Shown here piece after piece: positions 9,488-21,150 of a DNA stretch of 64,000 nucleotides. Position numbers and translations under genes: made by a program. The notes under the pieces are model-generated. The model was not told the DNA's origin. It saw only the letters and a list, made by a program, of their open reading frames with translations, and made no database searches. Origin of the DNA: JANQPX01 sp041398025 (GTDB lineage: Bacteria > Pseudomonadota > Alphaproteobacteria > Geminicoccales > Geminicoccaceae). Positions within the stretch are counted from its first letter, which is position 1. Every line of letters starts with the position of its first letter. The stretch is from contig JAWKVM010000001.1 in assembly GCA_041398025.1 (NCBI GenBank), forward strand, positions 186,001 to 250,000. Reading direction: 5' to 3'.

Positions 9488-9529
9488 CGTCACCCGAGAC
9501 AATAGACCATGATTGAAAGGAAGCACCTC

Positions 9530-10312
9530 ATGCGGAAGACTGCACTCTCTACCCTTGCGCTGGGGGCTCTTTTCGGGCTTGCGGCCTGCTCGAGCACGCA
9601 GCTCGGCGGCGGCGGCTCGGTGGTTCAGGGCTCGGCCGGCGAAACCGGCAATGCCGTGGGCGCCAACGCTTCGCTCGAACGCTGCAATCAGCCGCTCGGC
9701 ACGGTGACCCTCGACGAGAGCAACGTGCCGTCGAGCTACTATGCGACGTGGTACGGCAACAACACCAACATCAACTCGACCATCCCGATGTTCCGCCTGC
9801 TGGCGGCGCAGAGCGGCTGCTTCACCCTGGTCGAGCGCGGCGCCGCCTTCGAGGTGCTGGAAAAGGAGCGACAGCTCAGCAAGAGCGGCCAGCTGCAGGC
9901 CGGCAGCAATATCGGTGATGGCCAGCTCGCCGCCGCCGACTACGTGCTGCGCCCGGAGATCATCGTCTCGGACACCAATTCCGGCGGCATCGGCGGCACG
10001 ATCGGCGGTCTGGTCGGCAGTTCCTTCGGCTCGCTCGGCGGCTTGGTGGGTTCGGTGGCCGGCAATGTGCAGATGGCCGATGCGCAGACCCTGATCTACA
10101 TCGTCGATGTCAGGAGCGGCGTGCAGAAGGGCATCGCCGAGGGCAGTGCCCGCACCACCGACTTCGGCGCCGGCATCGGCCTCCTGTCCGGCCTGCCCGG
10201 CTATGGCTCGATCCGCGGCTACACCAGCACCGCCCAAGGCAAGGTGGTGACCGCCTCCTATCTGGACGCGTTCAACGGCCTGGTGAAGCAGATGCGCGCG
10301 ATCGAGGGCTGA
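9530..10312 (+). CDS. CsgG-like outer-membrane lipoprotein
   Basis: A 260-residue lipoprotein with a signal peptide ending in the lipobox LAAC (Cys20). The body resembles the CsgG/curli-assembly family: a strand-rich segment with FRLLAAQSGCFTLVERG, FEVLEKERQLSKSG and AADYVLRPEI, then a Gly-rich hydrophobic stretch (GGIGGTIGGLVGSS) that could insert in a membrane. CsgG proper is a secretion pore, but many relatives have unknown roles. The ATG at 9530 was preferred over 9509 because AAGGAAG lies 6 bases upstream. It follows the pseudo-caspase gene closely, suggesting an operon, and is convergent with the acetyltransferase gene. Confidence 0.75.
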   Translation: MRKTALSTLALGALFGLAACSSTQLGGGGSVVQGSAGETGNAVGANASLERCNQPLGTVTLDESNVPSSYYATWYGNNTNINSTIPMFRLLAAQSGCFTLVERGAAFEVLEKERQLSKSGQLQAGSNIGDGQLAAADYVLRPEIIVSDTNSGGIGGTIGGLVGSSFGSLGGLVGSVAGNVQMADAQTLIYIVDVRSGVQKGIAEGSARTTDFGAGIGLLSGLPGYGSIRGYTSTAQGKVVTASYLDAFNGLVKQMRAIEG

Positions 10313-10319
10313 CGCCCGT

Positions 10320-10901
10320 TCAGTCCACGGAAAGCGGCCCGCTTCGGCGCTTCGCCCAGTCGGCTCTGGAGAGCCGGTAGAGGACGTGGTGCCGAAGCGG
10401 GTGCCCGAAGGGCAGCTTCGGGTGACCGAAATCATCCGCCGGCCGCCGCCTCATCCCGAGCCGCTCCATCACCCGCCGCGAGGGGTGGTTGTCGGCCACC
10501 GCCATGGACACGATCTCGCCGAGGCCCAGGGTCTCGAACGCGAAGTCCACCGACGCCTGTCCCGCCTCGGTCGCATAGCCCCTGCCCCAGGCCGCTCGCA
10601 CCAGCCGCCAGCCGACCTCGACGCAAGGCGTGAAGGCGGCGTGGAAGGCCGGACTCATCAGCCCGACGAAACCGACGAAGGGCGCCACGCCCGGCGCCTC
10701 CACGGCCCACCAGCCGAAGCCGTGGCGTTCGACATGGCGATCCATGCGCGCGGCCAGCGCTTCGGTCTCCGCGCGCGAGAGGCAGGCGGGGAAATAGCGC
10801 ATCACCTCGGGGTCGGCATTCATCGCGGCGAAGGCGTCCATGTCGTCCGGCCGCAGCCGGCGAAGGATCAGGCGCTCGGTCCGTAGAACGGGATCGGGCA
10901 T
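10320..10901 (-). CDS. GNAT N-acetyltransferase, RimJ/RimL type
   Basis: A 193-residue acetyltransferase of the COG1670 group, which acetylates amino groups on ribosomal proteins, peptides or small molecules. It has the typical start RTERLILRRLRPDD, a GRGYATEAGQA acetyl-CoA loop, and the ADNHPSRRVMERLGM motif near the C terminus. The substrate cannot be told from sequence. The ATG at 10901 (GGAAG 8 bases upstream) was chosen over a GTG at 10910. Its stop lies 7 bases from the stop of the CsgG-like gene, so the two converge. The conserved unknown gene lies just upstream on the same strand and may be cotranscribed. Confidence 0.9.
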   Translation of the reverse strand: MPDPVLRTERLILRRLRPDDMDAFAAMNADPEVMRYFPACLSRAETEALAARMDRHVERHGFGWWAVEAPGVAPFVGFVGLMSPAFHAAFTPCVEVGWRLVRAAWGRGYATEAGQASVDFAFETLGLGEIVSMAVADNHPSRRVMERLGMRRRPADDFGHPKLPFGHPLRHHVLYRLSRADWAKRRSGPLSVD

Positions 10902-10918
10902 GCTCGTCACTTCCAGGC

Positions 10919-11566
10919 TCAGCTCGACGCGCTCGGATGCAGGAGCGGCGCGTAGCCTTCCTTCAGCGCCAGCACGGTCGGCCTGGGCGTCAGCACCAGC
11001 ACGGCCTCGCCGAACGGCCGGCGCACCCTGCGGTCATAGCCGCCCGGCCGCCATCTGACGAGATGCTTGCCGAGCACCAGCCAGACGTCGCCTCCGCGCG
11101 CGTCCGCTCCTTGGTGCTGGCTGGAGATCATCACCCCGTCGGGAAGGTCGTCGAGGGCCGCTTCGAAGCGGCGCTGCCGGCGCGTGCCCGTCTCGATCCT
11201 GGCGGCGTGCAGCATGCGGTCGAGATCGCGCGCATGCAGCTGCCCGCCGTGCCGAAGCGCGCGTTTCAGCGCGTCCTGGAACGCCTGGTAGGCCGAGTGT
11301 CGACAGAGCGCGCAGGGTCGATGCCCCGCAGCCAGCGCCGTCGCCTCGTCCATGAAGAAAAGCTCGGTATAGGCGTTCGGCTGCATGACCTCGCGATGCC
11401 AGCCCTTGAAGGCCAGCACGCAGATGATCCAATGGGGGTGGCGCCAGCGCGCTTTTTGCAGGCGCTGCCCCGAATCGTGCAGAATCCCACGGTTTCCCAT
11501 GAAGAGGCCACGGTCGGGCAAGGCGACGATGTCGCCTTCGGGTGTCACGCGATTCTGCAGCGGCAT
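10919..11566 (-). CDS. Conserved protein of unknown function with a Cys-x2-Cys site
   Basis: A 215-residue soluble protein that I recognise only as a type widespread in alphaproteobacteria. Visible motifs are MGNRGILHD near the N terminus, YTELFFMDEATALAAGHRPC, and CALC (a possible metal or redox Cys pair), followed by a basic helical segment and a C-terminal strand-rich part. No transmembrane segment or signal peptide is seen. The frame is open to 11818, but MPLQNRVTPEGD at 11566 looks like the natural start because the upstream part reads as low-quality sequence. It ends 18 bases upstream of the acetyltransferase start on the same strand, so the two may form an operon divergent from the Ada-like gene. 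No function is proposed. Confidence 0.8.
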   Translation of the reverse strand: MPLQNRVTPEGDIVALPDRGLFMGNRGILHDSGQRLQKARWRHPHWIICVLAFKGWHREVMQPNAYTELFFMDEATALAAGHRPCALCRHSAYQAFQDALKRALRHGGQLHARDLDRMLHAARIETGTRRQRRFEAALDDLPDGVMISSQHQGADARGGDVWLVLGKHLVRWRPGGYDRRVRRPFGEAVLVLTPRPTVLALKEGYAPLLHPSASS

Positions 11567-11683
11567 GGAAAGAAGCGAAGCCGATTTTCGAGAGCAGCGC
11601 AAGAATCGGGTTGTTGGCCCATCGGCACGCGCGCAGAGTGCCGCCATGGCGAAGGCCATGCCGTGATATGCAGGAGACATGTC

Positions 11684-12610
11684 ATGACGCTTCAAACCCT
11701 GGCCAATCCGACGCCGCATCCGGGCGGCCGAGGCGAGGTCCGCCCGGCCGAGCCCGGTCTCGCCGACGCCTCCGAGCACGTGCGCATCCGTCAGGCGATC
11801 CACTACATGGTCGATCATGCGCAGGATCAGCCTTCACTCGAGACCCTGGCGGATCACGCCGGACTTTCACCCCATCACTTCCAGCGGGTGTTCAAGCGCT
11901 TTGCTGGCATAAGTCCGAAGAAATTCCTGCAGTATCTGACGCTTAGCCATGCCAAGCAGGCGCTGCTCGATGATGCGAGCGTGCTCGACGCCGCGCTGGA
12001 TGCCGGCCTCTCCGGCCCATCACGCCTGCATGATCTGTTCGTCAATTGCGAGGCGATGACGCCCGGCGAATTCAAGGCGCTGGGGCCATCCTTCACGATC
12101 CGCTACGGCATCCACGACACGGCCATCGGCCGCGTGATGATCGGCGTCACCGAGCGCGGCATCTGCTGGCTCGCCTTCGTCGCCGAGGATGGCCGTCCGG
12201 CCGAGGAGGAGTTTGCCCAGGCCTGGGCCGGCGCGACCCTGATCCACGATCAGGCGGCGACCGCCGCGTGGGTCGAGCGCGCCTTCAACCTCGATGATCT
12301 CGGCAAGAAGCCGCTGCCCCTTTTGATCCGCGGGACCAATTTTCAGATCAAGGTCTGGGAAGCGCTCCTGCGCATCCCCTTCGGCCAGCTGGTCACCTAC
12401 CAGGATATCGCCAAGGCGATCGGCAATCCCAAGGCGGTGCGCGCCGTCGGCAGCGCGGTCGGCAAGAACAATATCTCCTGGCTGATTCCCTGCCACCGGG
12501 TGATCCTAAGCACGGGCGTCATGCACAACTACCGCTGGGGTGTGCGCCAGAAGAAGATCCTGAACGCCCTCGAAGCCGGCGCGGCTGGCGCGGCCAGCGC
12601 GTCGACCTAG
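11684..12610 (+). CDS. AraC-type activator fused to O6-methylguanine-DNA methyltransferase (Ada-like, no N-Ada domain)
   Basis: A bifunctional DNA-repair protein of 308 residues. An AraC-type helix-turn-helix region (about 35-130, DHAGLSPHHFQRVFKRFAG) is followed by the O6-methylguanine methyltransferase domain with the acceptor Cys270 in IPCHRVI. That domain removes alkyl groups from guanine onto its own cysteine. The Ada N-terminal zinc domain, which repairs methyl-phosphotriesters and switches E. coli Ada on, is absent, so autoregulation must differ. The start at 11684 has AGGAG 7 bases upstream; the frame is open much further up but overlaps the opposite-strand gene. It converges with glpK, and the two coding regions overlap by four bases at their stops. 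Confidence 0.9.
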   Translation: MTLQTLANPTPHPGGRGEVRPAEPGLADASEHVRIRQAIHYMVDHAQDQPSLETLADHAGLSPHHFQRVFKRFAGISPKKFLQYLTLSHAKQALLDDASVLDAALDAGLSGPSRLHDLFVNCEAMTPGEFKALGPSFTIRYGIHDTAIGRVMIGVTERGICWLAFVAEDGRPAEEEFAQAWAGATLIHDQAATAAWVERAFNLDDLGKKPLPLLIRGTNFQIKVWEALLRIPFGQLVTYQDIAKAIGNPKAVRAVGSAVGKNNISWLIPCHRVILSTGVMHNYRWGVRQKKILNALEAGAAGAASAST

Positions 12611-14106
12611 GCGGTGCTCCGCACCCGGCGAACGGCGTCCAGCCAGCCGTCATGCAGGCGCTTACGCTCGGCGTCGGACATGGAGGGCTCGAAACGGCGA
12701 TCGACCTGCCAGGCCTCGGTGATCGCGTCCGTCGAGCTGTAGAGACCCGTCTCCAGACCGGCGAGATAGGCGGCGCCGAGGGCCGTGGTCTCGATGACTT
12801 CGGGACGCTCCACCGGCAGGTTCAGCACATCGGCAAGGAACTGGCAGATCCAGTCGTTGGCGACCATGCCGCCGTCCACGCGCACGGCCGTCGGTCGACC
12901 ATCGCCCTTGATATCACCAGCCATGGCGGTCATCAGGTCCTGGGTCTGATAGGCAACCGATTCGAGTGTCGCCCTCACCACCTGCTCGATGCCGCTATCC
13001 AGCGTCAGACCGATGAGAGCACCGCGCGCCTCCGGGTCCCAATAGGGCGCGCCGAGGCCGACAAAGGCCGGCACCAGGTAGACGCCGCCGGTATCCTGGA
13101 TGCTCCGGGCGATCGCTTCCGTCTCGCCGGCCTGTTTCACCAGCTTGAGCCCGTCTCTCAGCCACTGCACGGCGGCCCCGGCGACGAAAATGCTGCCTTC
13201 GATCGCGAAGGTGGGCTTGCCGTCCAGGCGATAGGCGGTGGTGGTGAGCAGCCGGTTGGTCGAGGTGACCGCCGTCCCGCCGGTGTTGAGGAGCGCAAAA
13301 CAGCCGGTGCCGTAGGTGCTCTTCAGCATGCCGGGCTGAAAGCAGGCCTGACCCACGGTCGCGGCCTGCTGGTCGCCGGCGATGCCGGTGACCGGCAAGG
13401 GCCTCCCGAACAAGTCTGCGGGCGTCGTGCCGAACAGGGTGCTGCAGTCCTTGACCTCGGGCAGGATGGCTCTCGGAATGTCGAAAAGGGCCAGGAGATC
13501 GTCGTCCCAGTCCTGCTCTTTGATATCGAACAGCATGGTGCGTGACGCGTTGGTGGCGTCGGTCGCGTGGACCGCGCCGCCGGTCAGGCGCCAGAGAAGA
13601 AAGCTGTCGATCGTGCCGAAGGCAAGCTCGCCTTTCGCAGCTGCCGCACGTGCGCCGGCGACATTGTCGAGCAGCCAGGCGACTTTGGTCGCGGAAAAAT
13701 AGGGATCGAGCAGGAGGCCGGTGCGTTTCTGCACCAGCGCTTCGTGCCCTCCTTCCTTGAGCGTTCGGCAAAAATCCGCCGTTCTCCGGTCCTGCCAGAC
13801 GATGGCGCGATGCACGGGCTCGCCGGTCGACCGGTCCCAGAGCACGACCGTTTCGCGCTGATTGGTGATGCCGATCGCGCTGATCCCGGTCGCGCTCAGG
13901 CCAGCCTTGGCGATGGCCTCTTTCGAGACATCGAGCGTGTCCGTCCAGATGACCTCGGCATCATGCTCGACCCAGCCGGATTTCGGGTAGTGCTGCTCGA
14001 ATTCCCGCTGACTCCAGGCGACAGGCTGCCCTCGCTTGTCGAAAACGATGGCCCTGCTACTGGTGGTTCCCTGATCGATGGCCAAGATATGCTCGGCTCT
14101 GGCCAT
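12607..14106 (-). CDS. glpK: Glycerol kinase GlpK
   Basis: Phosphorylates glycerol to glycerol-3-phosphate with ATP; FGGY carbohydrate kinase family, 499 residues, a normal length. The N terminus shows the phosphate-1 motif AIDQGTTSSRAIVFD and the C-terminal half the ADP-binding segment VRVDGGMVAND. The ATG at 14106 has GAGGGGAG 5 bases upstream. No glpD or glpF lies beside it. The gene directly upstream on the same strand is an MFS transporter, 102 bases away, which could supply the substrate but shows no glycerol-specific feature. The stop overlaps that of the Ada-like gene. Confidence 0.96.
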   Translation of the reverse strand: MARAEHILAIDQGTTSSRAIVFDKRGQPVAWSQREFEQHYPKSGWVEHDAEVIWTDTLDVSKEAIAKAGLSATGISAIGITNQRETVVLWDRSTGEPVHRAIVWQDRRTADFCRTLKEGGHEALVQKRTGLLLDPYFSATKVAWLLDNVAGARAAAAKGELAFGTIDSFLLWRLTGGAVHATDATNASRTMLFDIKEQDWDDDLLALFDIPRAILPEVKDCSTLFGTTPADLFGRPLPVTGIAGDQQAATVGQACFQPGMLKSTYGTGCFALLNTGGTAVTSTNRLLTTTAYRLDGKPTFAIEGSIFVAGAAVQWLRDGLKLVKQAGETEAIARSIQDTGGVYLVPAFVGLGAPYWDPEARGALIGLTLDSGIEQVVRATLESVAYQTQDLMTAMAGDIKGDGRPTAVRVDGGMVANDWICQFLADVLNLPVERPEVIETTALGAAYLAGLETGLYSSTDAITEAWQVDRRFEPSMSDAERKRLHDGWLDAVRRVRSTA

Positions 14107-14208
14107 GGCTGCTCCCCTCGTGTCGTGTGCCTTTTCTGCTCGTGATTGCTGCCGTTTCTACCCGTTTCTACGGCCAGCGGGAATAGCGCGCCTCGTCAAG
14201 CCTCCGGC

Positions 14209-15474
14209 TCATCTCGAATGCTCGATCGGACTGCAGCATCGGCGCGCATTCGGCAAACGAAGAGCCAGGACCAGCATGATGGTCGCGGTCAGGCAGTAGG
14301 CGGCGAAGCCGAGCCCCACGGTCTCCATCGCCATCCCCCGATCCAGCAGCAGGCCTGCGAAAACCGGACCCAAGGCCGAAGCGAAGACGCCGATGGCGCT
14401 CGCCAGCGACCGGATGGCGCCGAGATGCGTGGTGCCGTAGAGCTCTGCCCAAAGGGCGTTGAACCCGGTGAAGGAGAGGCCGGCGGTCAGACCGAGCAGG
14501 GCAAGATAGGGAAGGAGCCATGCCGGTGCCCCAGCCGGAAACAGCAGGATCAGCGCCAGCATCATCGGCAGGAGAAACAGCGGCATGATGCGCCGGGCGC
14601 TCAGCCGATCGATGAGCGGGCCGGCGGCGAGTGAGCTCATCACCGAGAACAGCGCGAACACCCAATATTGCCCGGTGATCCAGGCCGCCGACCAGCCTTT
14701 GCCCTCGGCCAGCGTCAGGTGATGAAAGAACATGGCGGTCATGATGATGGCGGGAGCCGCGAAAGCCGGCAGCACCAGGTAGAAGCGTGGCTCCGTCAGC
14801 ATCTGGCGGCGATTGCTGTCGTTCGCGGGCGAAGCTTCCATCGCCCGGCCCGAGGTCTCGGGCGCCCTCCGGTCCTCTCGGTGATCGGCATGGCCGCGCA
14901 ACAGAAGGAGGACAAGCGGCAGCAGGATCAGCAGGATGACCGCAGCGGCCAAGGCGTAGGTCATGCGCCATCCAAGGACGGCTATCGCCAAAATCGCCAG
15001 AATCGGCAGCATGGCTTCCCCGGTCGCCATCCCCATGGAAGCGATCGCCAGCGCCTTGCCGCGATCGGGACCGAAATGGCGGGCCATGGACGTGGCCGCC
15101 GCATGGCTGGTCACGCCTTGACCCATCTGCCGAAGGAGGAAGATGGCGACGGTCAGGACGACCAGCGACTGCGCCAGGCTGATCGCCAAACATGCCATGG
15201 CCAGGCCGATAAGGGCGAAAGTGACGTACCATCTGAGATGGAGACGATCGATCAGCTGGCCCGTCCAGGGCAGCAGGAGCGCGCTCGCCAGGGTGCCCAG
15301 GAGATAAAGGCTGCCCCAGCCCGTGTGGCCGAGGCCGAAGCTGTCCCGGATTTCCGGGCCGAACAGGCCGATGAAAAACGTTTGGCCGGCGCTGGACGTC
15401 AGGGTCAGCAGGAAACCAAAGGCGAGGAAGCGGCGATGACGGCCGGCGAAGGTGACGTAGTCGACCAGGGACAT
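14209..15474 (-). CDS. MFS transporter
   Basis: A 421-residue major facilitator protein with about 12 hydrophobic helices. It opens with FLAFGFLLTLTSSAGQTFFIG, has a motif-A-like loop (GQLIDRLHLRWYV) after helix 2 and a second one (GPLIDRLSARRIMPLF) in the other half. A cytosolic loop of about 35 residues rich in Arg, Glu and Asp separates the halves. The substrate cannot be deduced. The ATG at 15474 has AGGAAACC directly upstream and was preferred to the longer frame starting at 15546. It lies upstream of glpK on the same strand. Confidence 0.88.
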   Translation of the reverse strand: MSLVDYVTFAGRHRRFLAFGFLLTLTSSAGQTFFIGLFGPEIRDSFGLGHTGWGSLYLLGTLASALLLPWTGQLIDRLHLRWYVTFALIGLAMACLAISLAQSLVVLTVAIFLLRQMGQGVTSHAAATSMARHFGPDRGKALAIASMGMATGEAMLPILAILAIAVLGWRMTYALAAAVILLILLPLVLLLLRGHADHREDRRAPETSGRAMEASPANDSNRRQMLTEPRFYLVLPAFAAPAIIMTAMFFHHLTLAEGKGWSAAWITGQYWVFALFSVMSSLAAGPLIDRLSARRIMPLFLLPMMLALILLFPAGAPAWLLPYLALLGLTAGLSFTGFNALWAELYGTTHLGAIRSLASAIGVFASALGPVFAGLLLDRGMAMETVGLGFAAYCLTATIMLVLALRLPNARRCCSPIEHSR

Positions 15475-15976
15475 GGTTTCCTGTAGCGCCTCTGTCTGGG
15501 TGTCTCTCGTAGGGGATAGGGGATGCCGATGGCCGATCTGCCGCATGGCCAGGGCGCCAAGTCCGATGACCGTTCGCCCGAGCGTTAGTGTTCATCTATC
15601 GGCATGATTAAGCATGGCAGTGATGTCCGTCCAGCATGTCACCTGTCCTTTTTGCCGATGATCCGCCAATAGCACCGGCCAGCTTAACGCTGACGCGGTA
15701 CGTGTTATGATCGAATAACCTTAAGAATTTCCTAAGCGCTCGGAAGATCTTGACTGCCCGAATTAGGCTTTATGACAGCCCTGTCGCGTATATTGAGGAG
15801 CAATGACCGGCGACTCGGTCAATAACAGGTGCCATCAGAGGTAACGCCAATGCCTTCCCTCCGACTGCAGGGCCGGGTTGTGGACGACTGCCAGCATCGA
15901 GTGCTCCACCGCAATGGACGGCAGTCGCCATTCTCAAGCTGGCATTCGCTCTCCCTGCCCGTTGCAGCGGCGATCG
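15475..15976. other. Intergenic region between the MFS and PAS-kinase genes
   Basis: About 500 bases between divergent genes. An AT-rich part (15700-15780) contains TTGACT followed 15 bases later by TATGAC, a weak promoter candidate for the kinase gene. An imperfect inverted TTAAG/CTAAG pair is at 15720-15736. No other gene or RNA is seen. Confidence 0.4.
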
Positions 15977-18004
15977 ATGGCCTCCCCAATGAGGTTCGCG
16001 GCGCATATCGCCGCGGCTAGTCGCGTGTCGAAATCTGCAGATGCCTGGCTGCGCCTGACCGTCGACGGTTCGGCCGATGCCGTCGTCTTTGCCGATGAGC
16101 AGGGGACGATCAGGCATGTCAACACGGCCTTCGAGGCATTGCTCGGCGGGGCGGCGCAGGATCTGGTCGGCCGGCCGCTCCACACAGTGTTGCGGGCAAG
16201 TACGGATCAGACGGAACAAGCGCCGGCGGCGCCTGCCCCTTCGACTGGTCGGTCCGAAGGTCGACGCCGCTATGTCCATGATCGGGACGGCGGTATCGTC
16301 GCCAGCGAGACCGTCTCGCTGGCCGTTCGGCGTCCGGACGGCAGCATCCGAGGATCGCTTCATATCCTTCATGATGCTTCAGACCGGATCCGGCGCGCCG
16401 AAGCTTGGGCTGATTTGATCGCTTTCGTTGCGGATTGTGATCTCCGGCGGGAGATCGACGTTTGCGCATGGCTCGAGCTCGGATGCCGCTTTTTCGGCTG
16501 TGACCTCGCCGTCTTCTGCGCTTCAGGGGAGAACGGGGACCACATCGAGGCTGTAGCCGGCAGCTTCGCGTCCCGCATCACGAAACCTGCGTTGCTCAAG
16601 GAGGAACGCTGGTCTCTGGGGGAGGGGAGTGAGAACGCGCCAACACGGCACCGGCCTGACGGTGACGCGCAGGATGCGGTCGATGTCGACATCCTGCTGA
16701 GCGCTGTCATACGCGGCCGAGAGTGGTCCTACGGCAGGCTCTCCTTTGCGCAAGGACGGGGGAGTCGGCGGGCGGCAAGCCTTGAGGACCGACAGGGTCT
16801 CCAGTTCATGGCGACGTGGCTGGCAGCCTTCAAGGACGCGCAGATCGCCTGGCGGACCCATGAGGAGCGGGAAGTCGGGCCGAGCGGGAGCGAGGAGCAC
16901 TTCCGCCATCTCTATGAGAAAACGCCGGCTATCCTCCATTCGATCGACGCTGCGGGACGGATCGTCATCGTCAGCGATGCCTGGCTCTCGATGATGGGCT
17001 ATCGGCGGAGCGAGGTGATCGGCCGCCTGTCCACCGATTTCCTCACGCTGGAGTCGCGACGCTACGCCCAGGACGTGGTGCTGCCCGCCTATCGCGAGGC
17101 CGGCCGCTGTCACGACATCGCCTACCAGTTCGTGACCAAGAGCGGCGAGGTCCGCGATGTCGAGCTCTCGGCGGTGTCACAGGTCGACCAACACGGCACG
17201 TTCATTCGCAGCCTCGCGGTCTTGCTGGACGTCACCGAGCAGAAGAAGACCGAGCGCATGCTGATGCGAAAGTCGGCGGCGCTGGAGCAGTCGAACGACG
17301 ATCTCAGGCGAATCGCCCAGATCGCTTCTCACGATCTGCGCGAGCCGCTGCGCCGTGTGATCGCGTATAGTGACATCCTCAAAGAGGATTTCGGCGCCGA
17401 GCTCTCCGAAGATGCGCTCAACATTGCGGGCATGATCCAGTCGGGCGGGCGGCGCCTTCGCCTGATGCTCAATGATCTCCTCGCATATGTCTGCGTGCGC
17501 GAGGAGTTCGACTGCACGTTCGAACCGGTGGACCTGTCCGCCGTGATCGGTCATTCGCTCGACGACCTGGATCCCGAGATCAAAGCGCGCAACGTGCGCT
17601 TCGAGATCGCCCACCTGCCGCTGGTCTGGGGCCGGATGCGGCTGCTGAAGCTGGTTCTCGATCATCTTCTCAGCAATGCCGTCATCCATGGCTGCGAGCG
17701 CGAGCCGGTGGTCGAGGTAAGTGTTGATGACGCCGGCGATGCCTGGCGGTTCGCCGTGGCCGATCAGGGGCGAGGGATCGCGCCTCGGCATGCCGATCGA
17801 ATTTTCGAAATGTTCCGGCGCCTGCAGCATAGTGACGAGATCGAAGGCTCCGGCGCCGGCCTGGCGATCTGTCGACTGATCATTCGGCGCTGCGGCGGCG
17901 AGATCTGGCTCGACCATTCCTATGGCAAAGGCGCCCGCTTTCTTTTCACCCTGCCGAAGTATCGATTGGACACCCCGAAGCTGATCCCGATGGGCGGCCT
18001 TTGA
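15977..18004 (+). CDS. Soluble PAS-domain sensor histidine kinase
   Basis: A cytosolic sensor kinase of about 675 residues with no transmembrane segment. A PAS domain (about 22-90, DGSADAVVFADEQGTI) is followed by a GAF-like middle region (about 150-290), a second PAS domain with PAC segment (about 305-425), a HisKA domain with phospho-acceptor His452 (ASHDLREPL) and a complete ATPase domain (N-box LVLDHLLSNAVIHG, G1 DQGRGIAP, G2 GSGAGLAI). The layout resembles phytochrome-like or light/redox-sensing kinases, but no chromophore-binding Cys can be assigned. The start is uncertain: ATGs at 15977 and 15989 are both plausible and a TTG at 15878 gives the longest frame. No response-regulator gene adjoins it, so it is an orphan kinase. 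It converges with clpB. Confidence 0.88.
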   Translation: MASPMRFAAHIAAASRVSKSADAWLRLTVDGSADAVVFADEQGTIRHVNTAFEALLGGAAQDLVGRPLHTVLRASTDQTEQAPAAPAPSTGRSEGRRRYVHDRDGGIVASETVSLAVRRPDGSIRGSLHILHDASDRIRRAEAWADLIAFVADCDLRREIDVCAWLELGCRFFGCDLAVFCASGENGDHIEAVAGSFASRITKPALLKEERWSLGEGSENAPTRHRPDGDAQDAVDVDILLSAVIRGREWSYGRLSFAQGRGSRRAASLEDRQGLQFMATWLAAFKDAQIAWRTHEEREVGPSGSEEHFRHLYEKTPAILHSIDAAGRIVIVSDAWLSMMGYRRSEVIGRLSTDFLTLESRRYAQDVVLPAYREAGRCHDIAYQFVTKSGEVRDVELSAVSQVDQHGTFIRSLAVLLDVTEQKKTERMLMRKSAALEQSNDDLRRIAQIASHDLREPLRRVIAYSDILKEDFGAELSEDALNIAGMIQSGGRRLRLMLNDLLAYVCVREEFDCTFEPVDLSAVIGHSLDDLDPEIKARNVRFEIAHLPLVWGRMRLLKLVLDHLLSNAVIHGCEREPVVEVSVDDAGDAWRFAVADQGRGIAPRHADRIFEMFRRLQHSDEIEGSGAGLAICRLIIRRCGGEIWLDHSYGKGARFLFTLPKYRLDTPKLIPMGGL

Positions 18005-18123
18005 GCGTGCCTCCGATGCGCGTGCCTGAAAGTTGGCGTGGCGAGGGTCAAAGGATGAGGCTGCGACCGCGTCTGCCTGCGGCCGCAGCTTGCACTGGCC
18101 TCGAACTTTGATCGGCTTTGGCG

Positions 18124-20718
<2,595 letters not shown>

Positions 20719-21150
20719 GCCCACCTTCTCCGAAAAACCGGTCGTCACCGACGTCCGATTGATACGCCAGAACCTTCAGCCTGGACAGGCGCCAGACCGT
20801 CTGACCTAGATGTGGGGAGAAAAAGCAAATGCACAATATTTAGGCAGAAAATTTTCTGCGCGATTTTTGGGCAATCAAGGGTAACCGCCGCTGATCTCCT
20901 TCACATCGCGCCAGCCGTCATCGGCCCGCAACAGCACCATATCGTGGCGACGGAGGTCAGCTTTCAAGGGGCTTCGCCCCTCATCGTTGCGAATGACGTT
21001 CGCATTCATCCTGTCCGCCGGTCGCCCGCCGCCGATCGATGATCCTCACCGAGTGGATGACAGCGACCGCCCGGCGAGGAGCGCCCGTGACGGCTGGAAT
21101 GACCGAGAGGTCATCCCGGCGCTTCGCGTTCTCGAGGCCGATAGGCGCGA
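20719..21150. other. Intergenic region upstream of clpB
   Basis: About 430 bases without a convincing gene. It holds the palindrome at 20845-20860 and a small hairpin AGGGGC-TTC-GCCCCT at 20967-20981. A CCCCACATCT string on the minus strand near 20812-20821 resembles a sigma-32 -10 element, but no matching -35 element was found. Confidence 0.4.
20845..20860. repeat. Perfect 16-bp palindrome upstream of clpB
   Basis: GCAGAAAATTTTCTGC is fully self-complementary and sits in an AT-rich patch 127 bases before the clpB start. It could bind a dimeric regulator. It matches neither CIRCE nor any operator I can name. Confidence 0.45.

Noticed and set aside
20805..20835. A sigma-32 heat-shock promoter before clpB
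   Set aside because: A CCCCACATCT string resembles the -10 element, but no -35 element is found at a suitable distance.
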